A DNA stretch of 28,441 nucleotides from NCBI GenBank assembly GCA_002382045.1, contig DFZJ01000017.1:1-28441 (forward strand). The letters run 5' to 3'. This document shows positions 14,213 through 22,340 of this stretch, one piece after another; the stretch's first letter is position 1; each line of letters begins with the position of its first letter. This DNA comes from Syntrophaceae bacterium UBA4059. GTDB taxonomy: Bacteria; Desulfobacterota; Syntrophia; Syntrophales; Smithellaceae. The position numbers and the translations under genes are program-made. The notes under the pieces are model-generated. The model was not told the origin of the DNA, did no database searches, and saw only the letters and a list, made by a program, of their open reading frames with translations.

Positions 14213-14437
14213 TCATTTTTTTCTAAAGTGCAGCGTTCCGTCACTCTTTTTGCAGACTTCAAAGACGGCATTTAGGCAGCAACGCGTAGACGGGCAATCC
14301 GCCTCCACGCCGTCGCAGCCGATCACGACAATGGATTTGCTATAGTTCGAGTTATGCCCGGCAAGATACGACGGACACAGGTGCCGGCTGTTGGTGGGGA
14401 TGTTAAAACAGGGTCAGCCTTGTTCTGCCGGGCACAT
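14213..14437 (-). pseudogene. cysteine-rich coding remnant with an in-frame TGA
   Basis: Read from ATG 14437, the frame gives MCPAEQG, a TGA at 14414-14416, then a further 66 residues without a stop, including IVVIGCDGVEADCPSTRCC and CKKSDGTLHF. The regular cysteines (CDG, CPSTRCC, VCKK) suggest that this was a metal-binding protein. The TGA could in principle be selenocysteine, but I see no convincing SECIS hairpin just after it and no ribosome binding site, so decay is the better explanation. I do not recognise the family. Confidence 0.3.
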
Positions 14438-14603
14438 TCATTACCGCTTCGCTGATCGCCAGTCCCAGACCGGCGCCGTTATGGTGCTGACCGTCGTTGG
14501 CCAGTTTTAAAAAAGGTTGAAGATCAAAGGTAAAGCTTCCTCCGGCACACCTGGAAATTTTTTCTGCTGTTTTTATGTAAAACTCCAATAAAGCGGAGGG
14601 CAA
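14403..14603 (-). pseudogene. possible fragment of a histidine-kinase ATPase domain
   Basis: A 66-residue frame contains LQPFLKLANDGQHHNGAGLG followed by LAISEAVMN. This resembles the F-box and second glycine box (FEPFYRL...GAGLGLAI) of sensor kinases. The kinase core upstream is missing, and the frame ends a few residues after the glycine box. It overlaps the cysteine-rich frame and abuts the phosphoesterase stop codon. The resemblance is short, so the call is weak. Confidence 0.25.
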
Positions 14604-14609
14604 CGGGAC

Positions 14610-15317
14610 TCAGTGATTGTAATGCCTCAACACCGCTTTTAAAAGCGAAGCGCTGTGTCCCAGCTGCACATAGGCTTCTTCCTTGGTAATGTTTCGATTC
14701 TCGGCGCGCAGTTTGTAACCCAGCTTCCGTGTGATGTTGGCGATGCGGGCGATTTCCGAGGCCAGATCTTCTTCGAAATTATCCGGACGCAGGATGACGG
14801 CATACATGTGCCGGGTAATCTTCTCCGGTTCCTTCATAAGGGTGTTTTCCACAATACCGTCACTGATGCTGTGAAAAGATTGATTGAAAAGATCATAGCG
14901 AATGTTGTGCAGCGGTTGGGAAAGATCGCCCATGTAGTGAGCGCAGTAGGCCAGATGATACTGGGCGTATTTACCGTCGCTGAGATCTTTTTCATAGGCG
15001 GCGAGCGACGCAATAATCGCGCCGTAAATGTGACCTTCCGTATCCCACCATATATTATTTTTATCGTATCGCTCGATCTGATCCAGCACCATCCGGGTTG
15101 TCACCTCTGCTTCGGTATTATTGTTGAACCAGTGGTTATAAGATTCGACATTGCCGGCTTTGATCTTGGCCAGATCCGGTCCCGCGGCGTTGTACCAGGA
15201 TTTGAGCCCAGCGACTTTGGCTAGGGTCAGATGAGTCTGGTCATGCCAGGTCCACGCCGGTGAAGAAGAAAAGAGAACAAGCAAAACGGCCATGAGTTTC
15301 AAGGCGATGTTTTTCAT
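14610..15317 (-). CDS. secreted S1/P1 nuclease / phospholipase C-type zinc phosphoesterase
   Basis: A 235-residue exported enzyme. Residues 1-23 form a signal peptide (charged start, hydrophobic VLLVLF core), with cleavage likely after AWT so that W24 becomes the mature N-terminus, as in P1 nuclease and zinc phospholipase C. The trinuclear zinc site is recognisable: W24 and H29 with the W1/H6 spacing, then H127-x3-D131-x5-H137 (HYMGDLSQPLH) and H149-x3-D153. It should hydrolyse phosphodiester bonds outside the cytoplasm, in nucleic acid or phospholipid; sequence does not decide between them. It is slightly shorter than fungal P1 (about 270 residues). AAAGGA precedes the ATG. It follows the ABC-2 permease by 27 bases and is probably in the same operon. 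Confidence 0.82.
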   Translation of the reverse strand: MKNIALKLMAVLLVLFSSSPAWTWHDQTHLTLAKVAGLKSWYNAAGPDLAKIKAGNVESYNHWFNNNTEAEVTTRMVLDQIERYDKNNIWWDTEGHIYGAIIASLAAYEKDLSDGKYAQYHLAYCAHYMGDLSQPLHNIRYDLFNQSFHSISDGIVENTLMKEPEKITRHMYAVILRPDNFEEDLASEIARIANITRKLGYKLRAENRNITKEEAYVQLGHSASLLKAVLRHYNH

Positions 15318-15344
15318 AAGGGTCCTTTGATCATGCCATTCATG

Positions 15345-16109
15345 TTATTTCATCCGGCTGAACAGGATGCTTCCCAGCAGCAGCATGGTTGCTGCAAAGA
15401 ATGCGATGATTCCCAAATTAACATAAAACGGATACGTGTGAATGCCCAGGAGCGCGCCGCGCACGCCATCTACGGTGTAACTGAGGGGATTGATTTTCAC
15501 CAGCACCTGCAGCCAGGAGGGCAGCCGGTCGTCTATCGGAAAAAGCGCGCCGGATAAAAAGAAAACCGGAAAAATCAGAAAAGAGGAGATGACCTGAAAA
15601 CCCTCCAGACTCTCCAGCAGGGAGCCCAGGGCCAACCCCAGAGAGACCAGGGCAATCGAGGTGATAAGCAAAATCAACAAAGCCAGGGGAATGCCCCAGG
15701 GATTGACCGATGGAAAAAGAAACGAAAAAGCAAAAAGGATCAAAACCTGCAAAAGGACGTCGGTGCAGCCGCCGAGGACTTTCCCGAAAAAAATGCTGAT
15801 GCGTGTCACCGGCGCGACCAGAACGGCCTTGAGCACATCGAGTTTGCGGTCCCATATAATGTACAGGCCGAAAAATACGGAACCGAAGATGACCGACATG
15901 GTTAAAATACCCGGATAAATATAGTCGCGATAGTTAATGTCGCCGATGGAGAGGCTGGCGCCAATGCCGCTGCCGAACAAAAACAACCACATCATCGGTT
16001 GAACAAAACTGGAGACAATTCTGCTTTTTTCGCGCCAGAAAACCTTGAACTCCCGCCACCAGACGGCGGAAATGCCCAAAAGTTCTTTTTGAAGAATATT
16101 GGTGCTCAT
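15345..16109 (-). CDS. ABC-2 type transporter permease
   Basis: A 254-residue membrane protein of the ABC-2 (DrrB/NodJ-like) family with about six hydrophobic segments. It opens WWREFKVFWREKSRI, a cytoplasmic connecting helix, and has SFVQPMMWLFLFGSG as the first membrane helix and FFLSGALFPIDDRLPSWLQ followed by INPLSYTVDGVRG late in the protein, which are ABC-2 signature segments. ATG 16109 has GAGGAAA upstream and lies four bases after the ATPase stop; a longer frame from 16193 only reads through the ATPase gene. It forms an exporter with that ATPase. The substrate is unknown; lipid-linked or polyketide-like compounds are typical. Confidence 0.88.
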   Translation of the reverse strand: MSTNILQKELLGISAVWWREFKVFWREKSRIVSSFVQPMMWLFLFGSGIGASLSIGDINYRDYIYPGILTMSVIFGSVFFGLYIIWDRKLDVLKAVLVAPVTRISIFFGKVLGGCTDVLLQVLILFAFSFLFPSVNPWGIPLALLILLITSIALVSLGLALGSLLESLEGFQVISSFLIFPVFFLSGALFPIDDRLPSWLQVLVKINPLSYTVDGVRGALLGIHTYPFYVNLGIIAFFAATMLLLGSILFSRMK

Positions 16110-16113
16110 GATT

Positions 16114-17091
16114 TCATTTTCCTCTCTGCCTATACCGGGCGATGGTTTCCACCCAGCTTTCGCTGTTTTCAGCGGCGTCGTCCCGGATATCATGACCGGT
16201 CAGTTTGATAAAGACATCACTGAGTGTCGGTTTTCTTGTTTCGACGCTGATGACCTCCGGAATCATAGAGAGCAATTCCGCAAGATGCAGATGCGCAGAT
16301 TTCATGGTGATTTCTATCGTATCGCCTGAGGTCTTCATCGCGGACACATAGGGAAGTGAGCGGATTTGATTCAGTGGCGGCTTGGGCGCCTGGATCGTGA
16401 CGATGTCCCCACCCATCGTGTCGATCATGTTTTCAGGTGTGTCGAGCGCGATGATTCTTCCTGCATCAATAATACCAACACGGTTGCAGATATTTTGTGC
16501 TTCTTCCATGTAATGCGTGGTGAGTACAACAGTCGTTTCTTCCCTTTTGGCCATGGTACGGATATATTCCCAGGTGCGGGCACGGGTCTGCGGGTCAAGC
16601 CCCAGCGTGGGTTCATCCAGAAATAAAACGGCGGGGCGGTGCAAAAGGCCGCGCGCCAGCTCCAGCCGGCGTCTCATGCCGCCGGAATAGGTTTTGGTCA
16701 GATCATCGGCGCGTTCCCTGAGATCAACAAGCTCCAGCATTTCCTCAATCCAGAGATTACGCACGGATGCAGGGATGCCATAGAGACGGGCGTGCAGTTG
16801 CAGGTTTTCGCGGCCGGTGAGAATTGTGTCCAGTGTCGGGTCCTGGAAGACGATGCCGACCTTGCGCCGGACCTGCGTTGGATGTCTGGCGATATCAAAG
16901 CCCGCGATAATGCCCTGACCGGATGTGGGGCGAACGATGGTACAGAGCATCCCGATGGTCGTGGTTTTGCCCGCGCCATTGGGGCCCAGCAGTCCGAAGA
17001 TTTCGCCTTTTTCAATATTCAGATCAATGCCGCGCACCGCCTGGATTTTGCCGAACGTTTTCGTCAGGGAGCGGGTTTCAATAATAGCCAT
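16114..17091 (-). CDS. ABC-2 transporter ATP-binding protein (DrrA-like)
   Basis: A 325-residue ATPase of the daunorubicin-resistance/DrrA group. Walker A is GPNGAGKTT (36-44), the Q-loop is in VFQDPTLD, the signature is YSGGMRRRLELARG, Walker B is VLFLDEPTLGLD, and the H-loop is TTHYMEEA. After about residue 225 a C-terminal extension follows (about 100 residues), as in DrrA proteins. It is the first gene of a three-gene operon with the permease and the exported phosphoesterase. The Shine-Dalgarno sequence is weak (TAAAGAAC). Energy coupling for export is sure from the family; the cargo is not. Confidence 0.92.
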   Translation of the reverse strand: MAIIETRSLTKTFGKIQAVRGIDLNIEKGEIFGLLGPNGAGKTTTIGMLCTIVRPTSGQGIIAGFDIARHPTQVRRKVGIVFQDPTLDTILTGRENLQLHARLYGIPASVRNLWIEEMLELVDLRERADDLTKTYSGGMRRRLELARGLLHRPAVLFLDEPTLGLDPQTRARTWEYIRTMAKREETTVVLTTHYMEEAQNICNRVGIIDAGRIIALDTPENMIDTMGGDIVTIQAPKPPLNQIRSLPYVSAMKTSGDTIEITMKSAHLHLAELLSMIPEVISVETRKPTLSDVFIKLTGHDIRDDAAENSESWVETIARYRQRGK

Positions 17092-17556
17092 GTTCTTTAG
17101 TATCCATTGTTTCCAATTATTTATTTAAACCGCATTACTTCTGATATTCTCCATCCAGATTTCTCAAAAACACAAAACTTCTCAATTTCACGCGGTACGA
17201 AATTACTATAAGTGCGACGCGACGTTGTGTCAAGCTCAACCCCTGGAGAGCTCAAGAACGTTGCTTGCCGTCTTTTTCTTTCGTGATGAATGCGGCAAAG
17301 TTTATTTTTCGGGTATTCAAAGATCGTAGAAGCATGACTTATTACCTGAATCCTGCACGCCAATGGTCATTTTCCCCCATCCGTGAACCATAAATTTCAT
17401 CAACTATCCACCGCAGCCGTTCGCGACGGAATCCGTGCAAGAAATTTCTTGCATCAAATCAGTCAAAATATTCATGCCTTCCCCCCTGTATTATCTCATG
17501 GACAAGCATCCCGTTCTCGGATAGAATTAAACACATATGTTACCGGAGGGGCAACC
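17092..17556. other. divergent intergenic region with one strong palindrome
   Basis: This 465-bp gap separates the ABC operon (left) from the NarL-type kinase (right). Apart from the 18-bp palindrome at 17436-17453 I see no gene with a ribosome binding site and no clean promoter. An open frame extends the kinase upstream to ATG 17383, but it has no site and would put the palindrome inside coding sequence. Confidence 0.5.
17436..17453. promoter_or_regulatory. perfect 18-bp palindrome, probable operator
   Basis: TGCAAGAAATTTCTTGCA reads the same on both strands without a mismatch. It lies 103 bp before the GTG start of the kinase and 345 bp from the ABC operon. It fits a binding site for a dimeric regulator; which one cannot be read from sequence. 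Confidence 0.6.
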
Positions 17557-18663
17557 GTGAGAAAAGGATACAAGACACGGCTTCAACTGACCTGCGAACT
17601 GGCAGCGGCCGGGAAAGAAATCAGGAAACTTCGCTCGCAGGCTGAAAAGTATGAACGGATCAAGGAGGAACTAAATCATTCAGGGCATTTCTACCGGACC
17701 CTGTTTGAGAATTCCGGTGCGGCCACCATCGTCATTGAACAAGATACGACCATTTCCATGCTCAACAATGATTTTTCAAATTTTACGGGCTATCCGCGTG
17801 AGGAGATCATCGGCCATACCTGGACCACGTATGTGGCCGAAGACGACGTCGATCGTCTTTTGTTGTACCACAATATCCGGCGCGACGACCCGCAGGCTGC
17901 GCCCAGAAATTATGAATTCAAAATCCGGCATAAGGACGGCAGGCTTCTTAATATTTTCATGACCATTGCCATGATTCCGGGAACAATGCAGAGTACCGCT
18001 TCCATGGTGGATATTACAGCCATCAAGCAGTTGGAGAAGGAAGTCCTCGACGTATCGGAGAGGGAACGCCAGAAGATCGGCTATGAACTTCACGACGATC
18101 TCGGCCAGCACCTGATCGGCATCGATGTCATGACCAAGGTCCTGCACGACAAGCTCCTGCCGCTTTCCGATGAAAACGCCCGCTATGCGGGTTCGATCAA
18201 TAAGCTGGTCAAAGACGCGATTGAAAAGACCCGGGGCCTGGCCCGCGGACTGTGCCCCGTCCATCTCACCTCTCTGGGCCTGGAAGCTTCCCTTACGGAA
18301 CTTGCGGCGTCCACCTCCAGCATCTTCAATATGACCTGTGATTTACGCTGTCCCCGTCATATCCCCATTGATGATAATTCCCTGGCCACCCATCTTTACT
18401 ATATCGCAAAGGAATCGATTCACAATGCCATTGAACACGGGAAGTCCTCCAAAATCGTGATGGAGCTTTTAAACAACAACGGCACGATCTCTCTGTCGAT
18501 TCTCGACAACGGCATCGGAATCAAGGATACGACCAAAGTCGGCGGCATTGGCTTGCGGATTATGCACTACCGTGCCCGCATGATCGGGGCGTCTCTCAGG
18601 ATCGAATCGGAACCAAGCGGGGGCACACTGGTCACCTGCACCTTCAGCTTGAACAAGGATTGA
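17557..18663 (+). CDS. PAS-domain sensor histidine kinase, NarX/DegS type (HisKA_3)
   Basis: A 368-residue cytoplasmic kinase. Residues 15-40 form a coiled coil, residues 43-155 one PAS domain (FYRTLFENSGAATIVIE ... MVDITAIK), then the HisKA_3 dimerisation helix with ELHDDLGQHL (phospho-acceptor His179) and a short HATPase domain with IAKESIHNAIEHG as N-box, DNGIGI and GGIGLRIMHYRARMIG. The start is GTG 17557, six bases after GGAGGG; the longer frame from 17383 is not supported. The stop lies five bases before the ATG of its LuxR-type partner. The lack of membrane helices points to a cytosolic signal such as a metabolite or redox state, which is inference. Confidence 0.9.
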   Translation: MRKGYKTRLQLTCELAAAGKEIRKLRSQAEKYERIKEELNHSGHFYRTLFENSGAATIVIEQDTTISMLNNDFSNFTGYPREEIIGHTWTTYVAEDDVDRLLLYHNIRRDDPQAAPRNYEFKIRHKDGRLLNIFMTIAMIPGTMQSTASMVDITAIKQLEKEVLDVSERERQKIGYELHDDLGQHLIGIDVMTKVLHDKLLPLSDENARYAGSINKLVKDAIEKTRGLARGLCPVHLTSLGLEASLTELAASTSSIFNMTCDLRCPRHIPIDDNSLATHLYYIAKESIHNAIEHGKSSKIVMELLNNNGTISLSILDNGIGIKDTTKVGGIGLRIMHYRARMIGASLRIESEPSGGTLVTCTFSLNKD

Positions 18664-18668
18664 CGCCT

Positions 18669-19370
18669 ATGGCCGCAACCAAAACAAACCAGCCGGGTAA
18701 ACACAGAATCCTCATTGTCGATGACCATCCCATCTTCAGGCAAGGCCTTGCGCAGCTTATCAATCAGGAAGAGGACCTTTGCGTTTGCGGAGAAGCGGAG
18801 GACAATCACGGCGCCATCAAGGCCATAGCCGAGCTGAAACCGGCGATGATCATCGTGGATATTACCCTGAAGGACATGAGCGGCATCGATCTCATCAAGG
18901 AGATCCGCAAATCCCATAAGGAGATAACCATGCTGGTCATCTCCATGCACGACGAGAACCTCTATGCCGAACGGGCTTTTCGGGCCGGCGCCAAGGGCTA
19001 TGTCATGAAGCAGGAGGCCTCTGAATCCGTCGTCCAGGCTATCCGCCAGGTCAGACAGGGCGGCATCTATGCCAGCAAGAAAATGACGGACCAGATCCTT
19101 TCCCGTTTTGTTGAGGGTCCCAAAGATTCCGCCGAATCACCCCTGAAGAATCTGACGGACCGGGAGATCGAAGTTTTTCAACTCATCGGTGAAGGACTCA
19201 GCATCAGTGAGATCGGTGTCCGGCTCCATCTGAGCGTCAAGACCATCGGCACCTACCGGGAGCGAATCAAAGAGAAGCTGAATCTCAAGAACAGTACGGA
19301 ACTTCTGCGCTACGCCCTCAACTGGGTGGAGAATGAAAGAGGTATTATGCCCGGTCAATCAGCCTTTTAG
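18669..19370 (+). CDS. LuxR/NarL-family response regulator
   Basis: A 233-residue regulator. The receiver domain (residues 12-130) has D18/D19, phospho-acceptor D64 (IIVDITL), S in VISMHD and K in YVMKQE. The LuxR-type helix-turn-helix (about 160-220) contains LTDREIEVFQLIGEGLS and the recognition region SVKTIGTYRERI. ATG 18669 has AAGGA nine bases before it; a TTG at 18660 overlapping the kinase stop has no spacing for a site. It is the cognate partner of the kinase just upstream and may control the acyl-CoA synthetase that follows. Confidence 0.92.
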   Translation: MAATKTNQPGKHRILIVDDHPIFRQGLAQLINQEEDLCVCGEAEDNHGAIKAIAELKPAMIIVDITLKDMSGIDLIKEIRKSHKEITMLVISMHDENLYAERAFRAGAKGYVMKQEASESVVQAIRQVRQGGIYASKKMTDQILSRFVEGPKDSAESPLKNLTDREIEVFQLIGEGLSISEIGVRLHLSVKTIGTYRERIKEKLNLKNSTELLRYALNWVENERGIMPGQSAF

Positions 19371-19388
19371 TGTTGGGTGGCAACTTGG

Positions 19389-19427
19389 TACAAAGCGCCT
19401 TTCTGATTGTTCCCGGTACCCTTTGTA
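19389..19427. repeat. inverted repeat between regulator and acyl-CoA synthetase
   Basis: TACAAAG (19389-19395) and CTTTGTA (19421-19427) are separated by 25 bases; a T8 run follows at about 19442. It could be a weak terminator for the two-component operon or a two-site operator. The surrounding 180 bp contain no gene. Confidence 0.35.
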
Positions 19428-19551
19428 GGTCATCGACTTACTTTTTTTTCATCCCATCAAGCACAGACAAAACGGTTTCCTGCGGCTTGTGCTTTCCTCC
19501 GCCACAACAGATCATGGTGCGAAGGAAAACTACAACTATAAGGAGGGCAAC

Positions 19552-21204
19552 ATGAAGGAAAAATCTTTGAACGGCCATCAATACGGGTTTCAGCTGACCA
19601 TTAAGGAATTGCTCAATGGGCCAAGACTGACCGCGGGAAGCCAGGAAATCGTTTATCGCAACAAGATGCGTTATACTTACAACGATCTGTTTGCACGGAT
19701 CAACCGATTGGGGAGCGCACTGACCCGGCTTGGCGTCAAAAAGGGGGACACGGTGGCGGTCTTTGACTATGACTCCCATCGCTACCTGGAAAGTTTCTTT
19801 GCCATTCCCATGATGGGGGCGGTGCTGTTCACGGTAAACTGGCGTCTGTCTCCGGATCAGCTCGAGTATACGATGAATCACGCCGAGGCCAACGTGATTC
19901 TCATCAACGCCGATTTCCTGCCTTTGCTTGCGTCCATCCGCAGCAAGCTCAAATCCGTCAGGAAAGTTGTTCTGCTTTCAGACAACAATGAACTTCCCGC
20001 GACGGATGGCGCCTGTGACGCGGAATACGAGGCGATCCTGGCCGCCGCATCGCCGGATTTTGACTTTCCCGATCTGGACGAAGATACGAAGGCCACCACA
20101 TTCTATACAACGGGGACTATCGGGCTGCCCAAGGGCGTGTACTTCACCCATCGACAGATTGTTCTGCACACCATGAGTGTCTGCATTGCGATTACCGCCC
20201 ATGACAGCCCGCTGCGCTTCTCCACGTCGGATGTCTATATGCCCATTACACCCCTGTTCCACGTCCATGCCTGGGGCTTTCCCTTTATCGCCACCATGAT
20301 GGGCGTCAAGCAAGTCTATCCGGGCAAATACGAGCCGGAAATGCTGATCAAACTCATTGTCGGAGAAAAGGTCACCTATTCGCACTGCGTGCCCACGATC
20401 CTCCAGATGCTGGTGGCAAGCCCCATCGCCAAGAAGATCGACCTCTCCCACTGGAAAGTAATCATTGGCGGAGCCCGTCTTTCCAAGGGTCTGGCCATGG
20501 CGGGCATGGAGCTGGGTATTCAGATCATGGCGGGCTACGGCATGTCCGAAACCTGCCCGGTCATCAGCGTTGCCAATCTGAAGCCGTCCATGAAGCACTA
20601 TGACAACGAACAGAAAAGTGATATTGTCATCAAAACGGGGATGCCCCTTACACTGGTCGATGTACGGATCGTCGACCCCATGGGCAACTTCCTCCCGAAC
20701 GACGGCCAGACCACCGGCGAGATTGTCGTCCGCGCCCCCTGGTTTACCAAAGGGTATTACAAGGATCCGGAAAAGTCGGAAGAACTCTGGCGTGGCGGCT
20801 GGCTGCATACGGGCGATGTGGGCTATATGGATTCAGAAGGGTATATCCAGATTACGGACCGGCTCAAGGATGTCATTAAAACCGGCGGAGAATGGGTTTC
20901 GTCACTCGATCTGGAAAATGCCATCAGCCTCCACGGTGCGGTTGAAGAGGGTGCGGCCATTGGTATTCCCGATGCCAAATGGGGAGAGCGTCCCATGCTG
21001 CTGGTCGTCCTGAAGCCCCAGTTCCGCGATGGCGGCATAACGCCTGAAGAACTGAAAACCCACATGCAGAAATGCGCCGACCAGGGAAAGATTCCCCGCT
21101 ATGCCATTCCCGATCAATATATCATTACGGACAATATTCCCAAAACAAGCCTCGGCAAAACCGATAAGAAACAAATCCGAGCCACCTACGCCACCGTGAC
21201 GTGA
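19552..21204 (+). CDS. acyl-CoA synthetase (AMP-forming, ANL superfamily)
   Basis: A 550-residue enzyme that activates a carboxylic acid to its acyl-CoA through an acyl-adenylate. Motifs in order: the phosphate-binding loop at 186-195 (TTGTIGLPKG; the usual form is TSGTTGxPKG), PLFHVHAWGFP, the GYGMSET motif, TGDVGYMDSEGYIQITDR with DVIKTGGEWVSS as hinge, and the catalytic lysine in KTSLGKTDK. The overall pattern matches FadD/medium-chain and related fatty-acid CoA ligases. ATG 19552 has AAGGAGGG seven bases upstream; a longer frame from 19489 is unsupported. It lies 181 bp after a NarL-type two-component system. Substrate chain length or aromaticity cannot be told by eye. Confidence 0.9.
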   Translation: MKEKSLNGHQYGFQLTIKELLNGPRLTAGSQEIVYRNKMRYTYNDLFARINRLGSALTRLGVKKGDTVAVFDYDSHRYLESFFAIPMMGAVLFTVNWRLSPDQLEYTMNHAEANVILINADFLPLLASIRSKLKSVRKVVLLSDNNELPATDGACDAEYEAILAAASPDFDFPDLDEDTKATTFYTTGTIGLPKGVYFTHRQIVLHTMSVCIAITAHDSPLRFSTSDVYMPITPLFHVHAWGFPFIATMMGVKQVYPGKYEPEMLIKLIVGEKVTYSHCVPTILQMLVASPIAKKIDLSHWKVIIGGARLSKGLAMAGMELGIQIMAGYGMSETCPVISVANLKPSMKHYDNEQKSDIVIKTGMPLTLVDVRIVDPMGNFLPNDGQTTGEIVVRAPWFTKGYYKDPEKSEELWRGGWLHTGDVGYMDSEGYIQITDRLKDVIKTGGEWVSSLDLENAISLHGAVEEGAAIGIPDAKWGERPMLLVVLKPQFRDGGITPEELKTHMQKCADQGKIPRYAIPDQYIITDNIPKTSLGKTDKKQIRATYATVT

Positions 21205-21225
21205 TGTGAAACCCTTTCCAACCCC

Positions 21226-21258
21226 CGATGTGCGGGCCGATTTCCGACCCGCACATCG
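21226..21258 (+). terminator. stable hairpin after the acyl-CoA synthetase
   Basis: CGATGTGCGGG (21226-21236) pairs perfectly with CCCGCACATCG (21248-21258) around an 11-base loop, starting 22 bases after the stop codon. No real T run follows (only CCACGTTTATC), so it may protect the mRNA end or act as an imperfect terminator. Confidence 0.55.
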
Positions 21259-21604
21259 CCACGTTTATCTCGATATCACAATTGACTAGCCGCCGGGTAA
21301 AATCTATTTGTTTATTTTTCTGCATTAATATATAGCAGGAGGCCAAAGAAGCATTCAGCCGGGAGCAGAGCGCGGAATTGCTGGGGCAGCTCGCGTCCGG
21401 AGGATGCCTATCTTCTTCTGGGCAAGCTCACTTTTAACCGGGAACCGGCATCCTTCACCATGACCAGGCGCGTCAGGTTTTTTACAAGACCTTAGTTGAT
21501 CTGGACCATGACTGAAAGCGCGAGGCGCAGGGGCCGGGAAATTCGGGATCATCCAAATTTGACAAAATCCAATATATTTCCGAGGTTATTCCGGTTTAAT
21601 TAAC
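21259..21604. other. gene-free stretch with degraded coding traces
   Basis: No intact gene is seen. Around 21340-21480 short plus-strand stretches in different frames (EDAYLLLGKLTF and DQARQVFYKTLVDLD) look like pieces of a helical-repeat protein broken by frameshifts, but too little is left to name it. Confidence 0.3.
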
Positions 21605-21633
21605 TTGACCGTATATGCGTTTTGCATTATAAG
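21605..21633 (+). promoter_or_regulatory. promoter of the adenylate kinase gene
   Basis: TTGACC (21605-21610), a 17-bp spacer and TATAAG (21628-21633), about 44 bases before the adk ATG. Both boxes match five of six consensus bases. Confidence 0.65.
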
Positions 21634-21677
21634 CGCCGCAGTTTACAACATTCGATATTGCGTTTTGTGAGGCAAAA

Positions 21678-22325
21678 ATGAGAATAATATTATTAGGCGC
21701 ACCGGGAGCCGGCAAGGGTACTATCGCCAAGTTGCTTGAGGAATTTGACGGATCCGTACAAATATCCACCGGCGATATTCTGCGCTCCGCCGTGAAAGCC
21801 GGCACTCCCTTGGGGAAAAAAGCAAAAGAATATATGGATCGGGGAGATCTGGCGCCTGATTCTCTGATTATGGAAATCATGGAAGCAAGGCTGCAGGAGC
21901 CGGATTGCCGGAAGGGATTTATTCTGGATGGCTTTCCGCGGACGATTCCGCAGGCCGAAGAACTGAAGAAGCTGCTGGCCAGACTCAATATTCAGATGGA
22001 CTTTGTCGCCAACCTCGATGTGTCGCGTGACGTTGTTCTGGGTCGTCTGGCCACGCGCAGAACCTGCTGCAATCCTGATTGTCAGGCGATTTACAATATT
22101 AGAAACAATCCGCCGAAGGAAGACGGCACCTGCACGTTGTGTAACCATCAGACCATTCAGAGGGCCGATGAAACAGAAGAGGCCATAACCAATCGTCTGG
22201 AAACATATCATCAGAAGACAGCGCCGCTCATCGGGTATTATAAAAAAGAAGGTTTGCTGAAAAATTTTCTGTCGCTGATTGCCTCCGACACAATCGCGGA
22301 AATAAAAAAATTCCTGAAAGTCTGA
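21678..22325 (+). CDS. adk: adenylate kinase
   Basis: A 215-residue long-form adenylate kinase that balances AMP, ADP and ATP. The P-loop is GAPGAGKGT (7-15), STGDILR (30-36) binds AMP, LDGFPRT (83-89) is the family signature, and the LID carries four cysteines that should hold a structural zinc: C131, C135, C152 and C155 (with an extra C130). The first pair is spaced by three residues (CNPDC) instead of the common two. No clear Shine-Dalgarno sequence: the ATG follows GTGAGGCAAAA, whose GAGG can serve. The helicase gene starts 15 bases after the stop. Confidence 0.96.
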   Translation: MRIILLGAPGAGKGTIAKLLEEFDGSVQISTGDILRSAVKAGTPLGKKAKEYMDRGDLAPDSLIMEIMEARLQEPDCRKGFILDGFPRTIPQAEELKKLLARLNIQMDFVANLDVSRDVVLGRLATRRTCCNPDCQAIYNIRNNPPKEDGTCTLCNHQTIQRADETEEAITNRLETYHQKTAPLIGYYKKEGLLKNFLSLIASDTIAEIKKFLKV

Positions 22326-22340
22326 ATCGTCAAAGATTAA

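Larger units (their letters stand above)
14034..14609. other. long stretch with terminator and decayed coding remnants
   Basis: After the tRNA terminator (14045-14076), bases 14077-14212 show nothing recognisable. From 14213 to 14603, minus-strand frames look like broken coding sequence and are described separately. No intact gene with a ribosome binding site is present. Confidence 0.5.

Noticed and set aside
14414..14416. TGA as a selenocysteine codon
   Set aside because: Kept only as a low-interest idea: no clear SECIS hairpin directly after it, no ribosome binding site before the ATG, and stops just upstream.
17121..17363. 80-residue minus-strand frame upstream of the ABC operon
   Set aside because: No ribosome binding site or recognisable family; it lies where the operon's promoter should be.
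17383..17556. N-terminal extension of the NarL-type kinase from ATG 17383
   Set aside because: No Shine-Dalgarno sequence; the region contains a perfect palindrome, and GTG 17557 has GGAGGG at ideal distance.
19978..20808. Minus-strand open frame of 276 residues
   Set aside because: It is the antisense of the acyl-CoA synthetase; composition is an echo of the coding frame and there is no recognisable domain.
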